A DNA stretch of 64,000 nucleotides from Sipunculus nudus (taxonomy: Eukaryota; Annelida; Sipuncula; Golfingiida; Sipunculidae): assembly GCA_026874595.1 (NCBI GenBank), contig CM049310.1:49073558-49137557 (forward strand), in the 5' to 3' direction. Within the stretch, counting starts at the first letter, position 1; each line of letters begins with the position of its first letter. This document shows, in pieces, positions 1-10,378 of this stretch. The translations under genes and the position numbers were made by a program. Under the pieces are notes generated by a model. That model saw nothing but the letters and a program-made list of their open reading frames with translations, made no database searches and was not told the DNA's origin.

Positions 1-184
1 CAGTAAGTCACACTGAGGAATGTTTTGAGAATTAAGAGCACCTGCATTTGATGCTTGAGCAGGGATTTTTTTTTTTCTGTGAAATGGAATGTTCTGCTTT
101 TTTTTGGCATATGTTGAGAATTTAGTTACACGATATGTACCTTCTTCACTTCTTTGTTTATCCTTCACCAATGTTCTTTGTATA

Positions 185-935
185 CTAGACAACAGGTATC
201 TACATGGGGCATGTGAGAAACACTGTCCATATCCTTTTCTCTCTACCCTTTATATCTGATAATGCCATAATGAACTTCCTGTGTAGATGCTGACGGTAGC
301 CAGGCCAGCATGCTACTAGCCATAGCCCAGTCAACTAGCCATAGCCCAGGCTGTTTAGATAAAAGCTTAGTAATTACCCCTGCCTGGATAAGGGTGACAG
401 CTCAGTACACTAACATGACCCAACCTGATGTCTATTTCCAGTGTCATTACCTGTAATCCTCATAACTGTGAATTGTGCACCTAGGTACAAGTACATATAT
501 TACCTGGCCCTAACCCTGTTCTGTGTCTACATTGCATGGGCATGAGGGCAGCCCTGTTCCTATCCTTTGTCAGTTGCCCGATACTTGTGCTGATAATGTC
601 ACAACGACCTTCCTGTTTAGAGGCTCGAGGTTGACCAGCTTGCTAGCCCCTCTTGCTACAAAGGCAGCAGGGCTGAATGCTTTGTAATTACCCCTGCCTG
701 AGATAGGTAACTGTCCTGACAGGGATGACAGCTTTGTTCATGCAAATGACCCAAGCCTGGTGTCCATTTCCAGTATCACATTTGTACCTGAAGTACCTTA
801 TACCAGGTACAGGTACTTTAGTTCCAGGTACAGGTACAGGTACAAGGTACTACCTACCCATGAAAGCCAGGTACAGGTACAGGTACAGATACTCTGAATT
901 GTGTACCTAGGTACAGGTACAGGTACAAGTACCTG
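185..935. repeat. Degenerate tandem duplication (~350 bp unit)
   Basis: Two successive blocks share the same order of landmarks. Each has an 'ACCTTCCTGT'-like stretch, a 'GCTAGCC'-type stretch, 'AATTACCCCTGCCTG', a 'GATGACAGCT'-like stretch, 'ATGACCCAA', 'TCCATTTCCAGT'-like text and a closing 'GTACCTAGGTACA'-type stretch. The first block runs about 270-530 and the second about 600-935. No coding potential is seen. The copies are diverged, so this is an old duplication or two copies of one dispersed element. Confidence 0.6.
790..935. repeat. GTACAG hexanucleotide block
   Basis: Interrupted runs of GTACAG (equivalently GGTACA) lie at about 805-843, 872-892 and 908-932. The short open frames crossing this block, with alternating tyrosine-arginine or leucine-tyrosine, are products of the repeat and not genes. 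Confidence 0.8.
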
Positions 936-1626
936 GCCCAAACCCTGGAGTATATCGGTAATTATATCTATTTTTCTGCCTATCAATTACCGCACGTTAT
1001 GAAGCACAAGTTCATGTTATTATAACACATTTTATTTCGTGTTAATTTGGGTGTTATGTTACAGTGTACTTGCTCAACCATCCGACTAGAAGTCCGACTA
1101 TTGACCTTACGGGTAGCTCGGAGCATCTGTGGAACCGATGATCGTGAAAGCACAGAAATAATGTAACAGGGGTCGCTATCTGATATCTGAAACGACTGAC
1201 CACAAAGACACAAATCGACAGGAAATCGTCAAAAATAGTAAACCCGATACCCTTTGTGTCTTGCAAACAGCGTCATCAATCACCTGCGCATTAGTCCCAC
1301 AACGTGTCGGGTATTTTCTTAAGAAGCCGGCCTAGGAAGTTGATATCTTGTTCAATAATTTTGCGCCCTTGCGCTTAGCGTTAATGGTCGCGGGCGATTA
1401 CCTCCAAATGTTAGCAAAATACCGGTTCAGGAGGTCACGACTATTGAGGCTGGAGACTATTGAATTGAGGTCCTTGATTTATTGTTATATCTATGGTTAT
1501 AACAGCTACAGTCTCTGTTATCCAAATATTGTTCGTCACTGCCTAGGCACTAATGGAGTTGGACGTCACTACGTGTGAGGAAAAATGACAGATCACCATA
1601 ACGTACCCAGCGGGTATAGACAGACG

Positions 1627-1633
<7 letters not shown>

Positions 1634-1691
<58 letters not shown>
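1634..1691. repeat. (CT)n microsatellite
   Basis: An almost uninterrupted CT dinucleotide run of about 29 copies. Read on the minus strand it gives an arginine-glutamate repeat frame that should not be called a gene. Confidence 0.95.
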
Positions 1692-1693
<2 letters not shown>

Positions 1694-1924
1694 GTACATT
1701 TTAAAGAAATTTTAGAACCCCGCAAACTCGTAATCTAGCTTTCTTCGCCAGCATCAAATGAGGCCTATTGGCCGAAACCATCAAGTAGTCTAAGGCAAAG
1801 AGGCTAGGGTCATCAGACCTCATACATAAAGAGGGCTGAACTATAACGAATTGATCTCAAGTATGTATATAGGTTTTTTTATAAAATAGAAATAATCTGA
1901 ATGAATTAGGAATGGAATATGTTA

Positions 1925-2190
1925 CCGGCTTCTGTGGCTCACGGGTAGAGAACAGGACTCAAACCGGAAGGCAGTGAGTTCGAATCCGAGCCGAGGCGGT
2001 GAGATTTATCACTGGCGACTCCTAACCAGGGGTGTGCGCTCTGCAGGCCTAATGGGAAGGCACTCACAAACGAGTTCGCCTTTCGGGTGTTCTTCGGTGG
2101 CATGAACCAGCAATGGGGACCATTATATACCCAGGGCCCCCAGTTGCAGTAGTCACCTGGCATGGTTAACAGCAGAAAATAAAAAGAGAG
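1925..2190 (+). mobile_element. tRNA-derived SINE
   Basis: The 5' part looks like a tRNA gene. It has a Pol III A-box-like TGGCTCACGGG at 1935-1945 and a perfect B box GTTCGAATCC at 1978-1987, with spacing suited to Pol III. The tRNA fold is not preserved and a non-tRNA body of about 190 bp follows, ending near an A-rich stretch at 2180-2190. This is the architecture of a tRNA-derived SINE rather than a functional tRNA. The family was not identified. Confidence 0.65.
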
Positions 2191-2493
2191 GAATCGTGTA
2201 ATGTGGTGCCCTGTCACGTAGTTCAAAACCGGAATGGAATTCTGCAGATGTACATATACGTAAGAGTTAAGCAAGTATAAAACCTGGTGGCGGTTACCGC
2301 CAGCCAAAAAATACTTTAAAAGAATAAAATATGTCAATATATAGAAAAATAAGGGAAATATAAAATAATGTTTGTAAACTTAAACCAGAGTCAAATATCT
2401 TGATAATATTGATATGGTTGACCAAATGCAGTTATTTTCTCATAGGCATTACTTTTTTGTTGTGTGTCTGTGACTGGGGAAAATTTTGAATAT

Positions 2494-2495
<2 letters not shown>

Positions 2496-2584
<89 letters not shown>
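2496..2584. repeat. Compound (CT)n-(TA)n microsatellite
   Basis: A CT run to 2529 is followed directly by a TA run to about 2584. The minus-strand frame across it (isoleucine-tyrosine, then arginine-glutamate) is spurious. Confidence 0.95.
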
Positions 2585-2586
<2 letters not shown>

Positions 2587-2984
2587 TAACCTGCATGGTT
2601 GTTATTGATCAAGGAAAGTAGTAAGACAAATATGCAATTTGTTAGTAAAGACTAGAGTAACTGCGTAATGTGGTTTTATATCCTGTTTGAAGAATAAAAA
2701 TGTGAGATTCGTTAATAACCATCAAGCAAAATCAGATAAAGTTCTTTATCTGAATAAATCTTTAATAAAAAAGTGCATAACATTCAAGAGTGATTATATA
2801 CAAAATTAATAATCAAGACACTATGATATATACATATGGACGAGTTTCCAGACAGGACCCATAAAATATATACATATAATAGCACAAAATGCATTTTCAT
2901 TACACATTGATGAATACAGACACAAGAATATAAAAAGTAAGGACAAATGAGCAAATATTTTCATGAATAAGGTAGTGAAGAATG

Positions 2985-3180
2985 CAGAGGTGGATCCAGG
3001 AGCTATAGGAAAAGAAGGGGTCCAACCCAGAACGACTAAGCACAAAACACGATAAAGATCCCCAGATCCGGAAGAACGGGTCCAAGCCCCCAAAATTGGT
3101 CTAAAACCCTTAAAAAAAGGTTGCGGTAGCTGGAAAAAAATAGGGGGGACCCTGGACCCCCTCCCCTGAATCCGCTTCTG
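2985..3180 (+). mobile_element. MITE copy 1 (CAGRGGYGGATCCAGG termini)
   Basis: A 196-bp element begins CAGAGGTGGATCCAGG and ends with the near-complement ...GAATCCGCTTCTG. It is flanked by the exact 5-bp direct repeat GAATG at 2980-2984 and 3181-3185. The interior shares 'GGGGTCCAACCCAG' and 'GGTCCAAGCCCCCAAAATTG'-like text with the copies at 22.0 kb and 24.8 kb. It has no coding capacity. It is probably a non-autonomous DNA transposon; the 5-bp duplication would suit a hAT5-like parent, which is an inference. Confidence 0.75.
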
Positions 3181-3925
3181 GAATGGCAGATGTAAAAACA
3201 AAGTATAGTTTCCTTTGTATGTTTATCGTTTCCAAAGGTTCATCAATTACGGTGTGATTGTTCGTTTGATGAAGTTTAATGCGGTGGGACAAACGACACA
3301 TTCATCAAAACAGATCGAAAGTGTTATATATTGCACTTTCCCGGTTTAACTCGACATGACAAACAAGTCTTCTGTGTTTTTGTATGCATTAATGAGCCAT
3401 TGGTGATCATTACCATATATATATAACAGTAAACTGGCAGACACCAAACGTCTATTTCTAAATACAAGAAACACATGCGTTAAATTCTCTTTTTTCTTCA
3501 GTAAAAAGAAACCACGTACACACATAAGATAAATTACAATAATTAGAAAAACAACTAAATTGTTAAACATTTTCCTTAAGACAAGAAAAATATGTTTTAA
3601 CCCTGCAGTATCGGTAACTTCGCAATACCGAAGGAATTGCTATTCATCCTTCATTTCAAACCCTTCTTGACTTACACCGACTATTCACATCTATGTGAAG
3701 AAAAGTCACACTTTTAATATGGCTTAATGACTAGCAAATGTCCCTATAAATAAGAAAAAAATGTGTGAATCTAATGCAGCCACTAATGCGTTTGTGGTTC
3801 CGTACACATTTTCTTTTTTCAAGTGAACACATTAACTTTGGCACTTATGGGATCATAATCTGTTCATGGCTGGGTACGTAATACCCTAACCTCAACAAAC
3901 TTCTCTCATGATTATCAGTCACAGA
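3181..3925. other. Downstream flank of the nuclear receptor gene
   Basis: No open frame with coding character. It should contain the 3' UTR of the minus-strand receptor gene whose stop codon ends at 3926. No canonical AATAAA was found close by on the minus strand; an ATTAAA variant lies at 3713-3718 (minus) and is the best nearby polyadenylation candidate. Confidence 0.35.
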
Positions 3926-4167
3926 TTAGCTTGACCTGAACATGTCACACAGTAGGCGCTCAATCGGTATGCTTCCTATCGTCTTCCGAAAGAAGACGTC
4001 CTCGATTGCGCGCGCACTCAGTGCTTTAAGGGTTGGTAGCAAGAGAAGCAGCTTTCCAAAGCGGACCTTGTTTGCTGGACTGCGACTGGAACTGTAGTCA
4101 CTCAGCATCAACTGGGCCTGGTCTTGAAGCTCCTCGACTTTGGACGCGTCTCGTAACCCTCGAGTTT
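3926..4167 (-). CDS. NR2E nuclear receptor, last coding exon (LBD C-terminus, AF-2)
   Basis: Sixth and last coding exon of the receptor gene. The minus-strand acceptor TTCTTGTAG ends at 4168 and the exon is entered in phase 1, matching the previous donor. It encodes the end of the ligand-binding domain: ETRGLRD, a charged stretch, [13 protein letters not shown] (helix 10-11 region) and [20 protein letters not shown], then a TAA stop. RKTIG..P.E.LLCDMF is the characteristic C-terminus of NR2E receptors (compare vertebrate NR2E3/PNR), including helix 12 (AF-2). This exon fixes the strand and 3' limit of the coding region. Confidence 0.93.
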
Positions 4168-4592
4168 CTACAAGAATCATAAACGTAATCTATTAAGTGA
4201 AGGTGTCATGTTGCATGGTGTTTATGCTCAGACATTAATATGTACCTGATTTCATATTAACAATTTGTTTATTGATTTACAAGTCTTCAGTGACGTAAAA
4301 TAGCATGAAAATAGATGTCTTATAGATGTCTTGTATTTTCATGATAAATAATATCTGTGTTTACTTATAGATTTGCCGACAATTTCAAATGTCAAACTGA
4401 ACGTAGGCATTAGGTTACTATGATTCAATATCACTGTGAGTTAATCTGATGCATGTAGTAATTATATTTTGTGAAAAGTATGTGAAATATAACGTCGTTC
4501 TTGAAAAATTATAACATTATTTGTTTTACTTTTAAACAAGGATAATAAATAGATTGGTCCACTTTATTTTTAAATTTGTTTTCACCACTTAC

Positions 4593-4760
4593 CAATTCGG
4601 AATAGAACCAGTGCCTTTAAACAAGAGTATTCGGTAGAATCTATCCGAAGCGCGGAGCAGCGGGCGATGACCTCCTGAAGAGCCCTGATGTCTGCTGTCA
4701 GCTGAGTAACTCTGTCGTTTGGTCTGTCATTGGAAACCCCATGCGCAGCCAACAGAGCTC
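4593..4760 (-). CDS. NR2E nuclear receptor, coding exon 5 (LBD middle)
   Basis: A 168-nt internal exon between acceptor CTTTTTCAG (4761-4763) and donor G|GTAAGT (4592-4587), phase 1 on both sides. It encodes about 56 residues starting GALLAAHGVSND and containing ALQEVIARCSALRIDSTEYS and CLKALVLF. CLKALVLF is a helix 8-9 motif shared by NR2E and other NR2 receptors. The exon has no start or stop codon, so it is easy to miss without splicing. Confidence 0.92.
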
Positions 4761-5334
4761 CTGAAAAAGTGAAGATAAAATAGTGATAAACTGAAGTTGT
4801 TGGGGTTTGTGTACATCGGTTTTTGTACGTATGTCTACACAGCAGATTTCAAGCGTTCTCTACATTAATTATCGATGAATATACACTATTACGGAATTTT
4901 CAATAATCAGCTTTTGCGCTAATTCAACATGACCCAGCAGAATTGACCTTTTTGTTCGATGGATCAATTCATGCGTTTTCCCTGCGCTACTTTGATACAG
5001 CCGTGCGCGATATCATGCCCAAATAGCCCATTAACAGACCGTTGAAGATTTGGATGAAGGGCTGGGAAAATATCAAGGAACTTAGATATATAACAAAAGA
5101 GATACAATGAAGAAATGAAACAAAACGACAAACAAAGTTCAAAATGTAATGATCTATGTGATTTTTAGCCGGTGGATGCTTGATATTGTCGTAATTATTC
5201 AAATGCATTCCGTGTAATAAAAATGTGTTTTTAATGTTTCACTTCTTCTTTTTCTACAGGTTTCAGTCTATCGTAAAGAAAGCGGGCAAAGATTCCGTTG
5301 ATGAATGATCTCTTAGCAAAAGAAAAATACGTAC

Positions 5335-5667
5335 CGAGATCAACCGGAAGTGACCACTGGGCGGCGCTGAGGACGAACAGTTCGCTCCATGTTTCTTCTA
5401 ACAAGATGGCCTGGTCCCTGAACGGCAGGTGTAGAAAGGACGGTATATTCCTAACCCACTTGACTGTCATAAATAATAACCGGGCCGCAGCCTCAAACAT
5501 CCCCTCAGCCGAGCTACCAACGACGCCGGCCAGTTCCGCAGGGGCTGGTTCACCCACAGGGAACAACGGGCGTCCCATTGTGGCGTGACTGTCTGATGGC
5601 CGGGGAGCCAGCGGTATCCGCTGTGGTTCTGACGTCATACGAAGCAGAGGTGTCGATATCACGTGAT
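5335..5667 (-). CDS. NR2E nuclear receptor, coding exon 4 (hinge end and LBD helices 1-5)
   Basis: A 333-nt exon between acceptor AACCTTGCAG (5668-5670) and donor CTCG|GTACGT (5334-5329), phase 1 on both sides. It begins with a hinge segment rich in proline and small residues, then enters the ligand-binding domain at [18 protein letters not shown]. It continues through [20 protein letters not shown] and [11 protein letters not shown]. The F..L...DQ..LLE..W.ELF pattern is the helix 3-5 signature of nuclear receptors. A methionine inside the upstream intron is not a real start. Confidence 0.93.
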
Positions 5668-6132
5668 CTGCAAGGTTAACAATAGTCATATGTATTTTTT
5701 TTTATTATTCACATTTTTTCAATTAAATGAGGTTAGGCTTTATTATCCATGCGAGTATTTAACAAATTGACATGTCATACGGCTAATGATATTGATGATA
5801 TTCGATCAAAATGTTACTTAAGTGCTAAGCTGCTGGTCTGAGGCAAGGTGCCCCTAGAGCTATGACGTTACAACTAAAATGCAACAACTAAAATGGTATA
5901 TCGTAATATAAATGAGATACTCTTTAAAAGTACGTGTTTAAAAGTGATGAAAAGTACAGACCAATCACTATATTCACATGTTTAATCATACAGCGGATTA
6001 GCTGATGGTCCGGAATTCAAAATGTGCCAGATACAGACAATAATACACATCTCAATGTACACTGTTTCTTTAGATATATATTTGAAAAAAAAAATAACTT
6101 TTTTATGTTAACATTATAATTGTTATCAATAC

Positions 6133-6404
6133 CTTTTATTTTGGCACCTCCTGCTTGGAGAGATAGTGGCAGCCCACTATGCAACACTGGGGTATCCATG
6201 GTTTCTGTTTTCACTGGAGGTGACCGCTGCGGTATTGGCTGGACTGGCCGAGTCATTACAGATGAGAAAGCAGCGCCCCCTGGCCGCTCCGGTTGATGGA
6301 CTGGCTGGCTTGCAAATAACGGGGGTGCCATCGGATGTCGGAACCCTACTTCCGGTGTTAGACCAATCGGCGGACTATAATGACGGAACTGGCCTAAATT
6401 ATGT
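6133..6404 (-). CDS. NR2E nuclear receptor, coding exon 3 (hinge)
   Basis: A 272-nt exon encoding low-complexity hinge sequence rich in proline and glutamine, starting HNLGQFRHYSPPIGLTPEVG and including RPVQPIPQRSPPVKTETMD. The acceptor used is TTTTTGTAG at 6407-6405. The nearer AATTTAG at about 6395 would break the frame. The donor is AAAG|GTATTG (6132-6127). It is entered in phase 2 and left in phase 1, agreeing with both neighbours. The hinge is poorly conserved in this family, so identification rests on splice-phase continuity. Confidence 0.85.
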
Positions 6405-6967
6405 CTACAAAAATCATGATAATTTTAAATTAAATATCGATTCATTGATATTTCACAGAATATAAATGCTCATGTATTTCATAACGCTGCTCCAGGAAAA
6501 CGTGTCTATACAAACACACAAATATATTCATTTCACATATAAAGTCATAAAAAGTCCCTTATACTAAAGTTGTTGAAAGTCTAAAAACATAACTGACAAA
6601 GATACGCCATAAAAGTTTTCGTAAAAATCCATAAATTCGTTACTCGTTCATTTTTAAATGTGATCATATATAAACAGTGTTCATGCAAATAACATGTTAT
6701 ATTCACTCTGTAAAAATTTTAAACACAACTGAACAAGAAACCGTTTTAGTATTGTATCTTAATACAGAAATCCGTTTTTTAATGCAATAAACGTTGGTAA
6801 TTTAAAGTAGTAATTTAAAAGCGTATTAGTGCTCTTTTTGAAGCGACATACAGAAGACGAAAATCATTCAACAGACTTTGACACTCGAGGGTTTTGATTT
6901 CTTATGTACTTTTCGTCCTTCTCTATACATGTTTTATTTTATTATACTAACAGTAAAAACTGCTTAC

Positions 6968-7094
6968 CGCTTATGATCCAGCAGGGACGGCGGTGCGTGA
7001 GAGAAGAGATGTGGTCCAAGTTTCTCGTCAGGCCTGGGCTCTGGACTCTCTTGGCTGAACTGATAGCATCGTGGCGCCCTCTCGTGTTGGACGG
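6968..7094 (-). CDS. NR2E nuclear receptor, coding exon 2 (C-terminal extension of DBD)
   Basis: A 127-nt exon after acceptor TCATTACAG (7095-7097). Joined to the DBD exon it restores the diagnostic NR2E sequence MNKDAVQHERAPR, whose split inside the alanine codon matches the usual NR2E intron position. The rest is hinge (CYQFSQESPEPRPDEKLG, then PPSLLDHKR). The donor is AAGCG|GTAAGC (6967-6962), phase 2. This exon does not appear as an open frame on its own strand beginning with ATG, and was found from splice signals. Confidence 0.9.
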
Positions 7095-9831
7095 CTGTAA
7101 TGAGGAACATTGAAATATATTGATGTATACAAAATTATTATTGTGTTTTCCTGATGGAACTTCATAAAAACCAATGTATATAAATTTATATACGTATTAT
7201 ATACCCCTGAAAAGCATTCATTGATGTTTAATATTTGTAGTTTGTATCAGAATGTGGAAGAGTATGTCAAATAAAATAAAGAAATTTTGTTACAATATAT
7301 TTGTGCGTTAAACAGCACATAAATTACATGAAATATAAGATTATACTTTATTCATAGCGTAAAAGTGTGCTATATACCTGTTCCTTCTCTGAAAAGCTCC
7401 ATTTGCCGTATCTGTAATTGTCATGAACGTTAAGACCGCATCTAACAGTATGCCAAGGGTATGAGCAATGGCAGGTAACCTCATTATCCGCTATTCAAAT
7501 ATTCATGATATTTGATGTCCACTCAACAAACAGAAAAATGTCACGAAGCCACGCCCACTGTCTGCCAACTTGGCATCTGATGAACCTGGCCGGAGCTACG
7601 TGTTTACTCAGTCCATTAACCTTCAGATATTTCCAAATCCCCCGAACTTGTGCAGTAAGCTGAGGTCACAGGGGGTGAAAGGACATTGTGAGCTTATATT
7701 CAGAAATGAGACTGACATCGTCGGTAATATTCAGACTATAAACCCCACACTTTTCAGGAGACCTACAAGTCCACTGACTCTGGCAATGGCCGCCGGAGTT
7801 CTCTTGATTTATCATACAAATTAATGAAGTATTCGACATTTCCGAAAGCAAAATAATGTGTTATCTGGAAACAATTCCTGTCCGTTTTGAAATAGTGACT
7901 TTGAGGCAGAGGCGACTGGAGGTATGAACTCGTATAAATCTTATATTCTTATATAATATAATATATATAATAAATATATCTATATGTATTTTAATATATA
8001 CATATATACATAACACTGCACTCCGTGAACACGCCAGAAATCAAAGTAGTGTCTCCTTCAATAATAAATTACAAACAGTTATCTTGATTAATTCTCATTG
8101 AATCTTTGCTTCTGGAATTGGTTTATGTATCATACGGTGGGAAACCAGAATTCGCACTTTTGTCATATCAATTTATTATTAATGTTTTTATTAAATCCGC
8201 CTTGGGTGTATGGCATTGGCTTCGTTCTGTGCACAACACAACAGGTCAAGTTATATCCCTCAATAGCGCGTATGGTCTTTGAAACAAGGAGATGAAAAGG
8301 GAATTTTCATGTATATCTACAATATCTTTTGATATCAATTGTAATAATATCGGGCAGTGTTTTGTTTGCAAGCTAATTTGTTTCTCTAGTTTCATAAGAA
8401 GAGAATCAATCCAAGAGTTCTTTTACGGACCACAGTGTATATATAACCCGAGGTTTAGTAAGACGAGACAGATTATCGGTCTTCTGTGCATTCACCAATG
8501 AATGGTGAGGCAGCTCATAGGGTTCGCCAGAGTGTCCTGAAAGTGTCATAAGCTTTCTTTGTTGAGCACGTTCCTCGCGGCACGCGTTAATCAGACGCGC
8601 AATCAATGACAGACCGCGGAAGTGGCGTCGCCTAATGAGGTAAAACCAAACCGTAGACTGTTCCGGTATAATATTTTCTAACAAGTCGCATCATGGAGCA
8701 GTTTATTGTATCGAACCGTACCACTGAATGGCCGTCTTTTCCGCACACGGAAGTGCCAGCAAGTTACACGAGCAGGCCGAGACCCGATGACGGGGACGTG
8801 ATCGTTGTCTCTCAAAAGCGAACACTCGTCATCGATTTACAACGTGAAAAGCTACAACACAAGATAATTATCGAAGAAACAGGATTTCCGCAGTAAGGAT
8901 TGTCGTTTTTGTTTTCTCTTTTCTCTTAAATTGTAAACTATACCCCGAGAAGTATTTTTAATGAAGGAGATTAACAAAGAGTTACAACCACGCATCTTCC
9001 ACCGCTTCCTGGATGTGGTTGGTCGTACAAAGCGCTTGCAAGGAAGTCGATACTTCTTTTATATAAAATTTACTTTGTAATATATTGTTCTCCTTGTTTT
9101 GTAATTATCGAATTTAAAAGTAGCTGAATAGATGCAGCCGGACAGACTTGGTGCAGAGAGTTGTTATTTAGGAAGAGGACCCCGGGCCGCAAACCTATTC
9201 ACTTAGAGATTCCTATTCAGGATAGTGCAATTAATATTCAGGAAACCAGCTTGATGGCTGTGGCTCGTGTTGAAATATTAATTAATATAAAACCAACTTC
9301 AGACTCATGTGACACTCATGTCCATGTACAAGTGATCAAAAATGACACCTATGCCCATTGTCCTTTGAATTCTTCTTTGCGAACTTGCCTATACAGGGTT
9401 CCAAACATTTCAGGTAGAACAAAATTCCCTGAAATTGTCCTGACGTTCCTTTGGGAACTTTTAAATATAAGGATAATCATTAAGAACTATTTCGACGTTA
9501 CAAATCTGTTATAGGCAAAATTCCAGTGGCTTGGACATCAGACATAGTAGGCAGACTAACCAGATAAATTAATTCTTGTTTCAATCATTCGAATTCCCTT
9601 TCTTTTGCTTCACTACGAAAGGTTTCTTGTTTTTTTTTTCAGGACAGATAGAACGTCTATTTAACAAGATTTCTTGTCGTTTAACCAAATCTACCAACAA
9701 AATGTGCGCCTGTCTATTTTACCTGAAATACACAAAATTTCCGTAATTCTGCTTAATTAATATTCAATATATTCTATTTACCATACAAGAACACGTATAA
9801 ACTATGATATTATTCCTGAGATCCAACTCAC
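7095..9831 (-). other. Intron between DBD exon and hinge exon
   Basis: A 2.7-kb intron with no additional receptor exon required, because the flanking exons join in frame. The 8,500-8,890 portion is more GC-rich than its surroundings. It has a plus-strand frame of 67 codons at 8,693-8,896 with no recognisable homology, described separately among the findings. A TA-rich stretch lies at about 7,940-8,010. Confidence 0.6.
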
Positions 9832-10378
9832 CATCTTTATTCATCTTGACTCTGATACATTTGTGGAACCTGCAGGCCTGACACTGGTTCCTTCTGGCGA
9901 CGTCGACGACACAGTCGCCTCCGTTCTTACACACGTACTGAAGGTTCCGGCGGATGGAGCGCTTGAAGAATCCACGACACCCGTCACAGCTCAGAACGCC
10001 GTAGTGCTTCCCGGATGCCTTGTCTCCGCACACCAGGCATAACGCCTGCCCTTTCCTGGATGTTGGGGATGCTGACGGCAGGATGCTGGTGGATGAGGCT
10101 ACCTCGTGAGATGGAGAGTCTCTGATCGCAGGCATGGGTGGGATTTCCGCGGTGCGGACAGCATGTGCACGGTGTTCACCTGCAGAAATGATGCCTATCT
10201 GCTGGTGTATATGCGGCCGTCCGTGGGGGCTGAAGTCGCTCCGTACGGAGGTGTCACTGACGTCACTTCCAGGGGACCCCACGGATAACAAACTGTTAGT
10301 GTGTGAAGATGGAGAAGAGAGGGCTGGGCTGTTTGGTGACGACCCTGAGGAGCCTAAGACCCTGTCTTCTGTGTGCAT
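9832..10378 (-). CDS. NR2E nuclear receptor, first recognised coding exon (N-terminus and DNA-binding domain)
   Basis: DNA-binding transcription factor acting in the nucleus. The predicted 562-aa protein runs from the ATG at 10378 through six exons (3926-10378) whose phases all agree. Residues 1-110 are a serine-rich activation-type region. The DNA-binding domain follows, with zinc cysteines at residues 114, 117, 131, 134 (first module) and 150, 156, 166, 169 (second). The P box lies in [11 protein letters not shown] and the second module ends [12 protein letters not shown]. The donor KDG|GTGAGT at 9831 splits the alanine codon of MNKDAVQHERAPR. P box and LBD place it in the NR2E group; CDGCRG resembles the arthropod Hr83/NR2E5 type more than the CNGCSG of PNR, but the exact orthologue is uncertain. 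A possible upstream acceptor at 10402-10404 would extend the frame by seven or eight residues (LEVPSSI), so the true start could be in an earlier exon. Confidence 0.93.

Noticed and set aside
1925-1995. Possible functional tRNA gene
   Set aside because: A and B boxes are present but a clean cloverleaf and acceptor stem are not, and a SINE body follows.
1543-2612. Arg-Glu and Ile-Tyr repeat open frames
   Set aside because: Direct translations of CT and TA microsatellites.
6391-6397. Acceptor AATTTAG for receptor exon 3
   Set aside because: It would give a phase mismatch with exon 2; the acceptor 10 bp upstream (TTTTTGTAG) restores one continuous frame.
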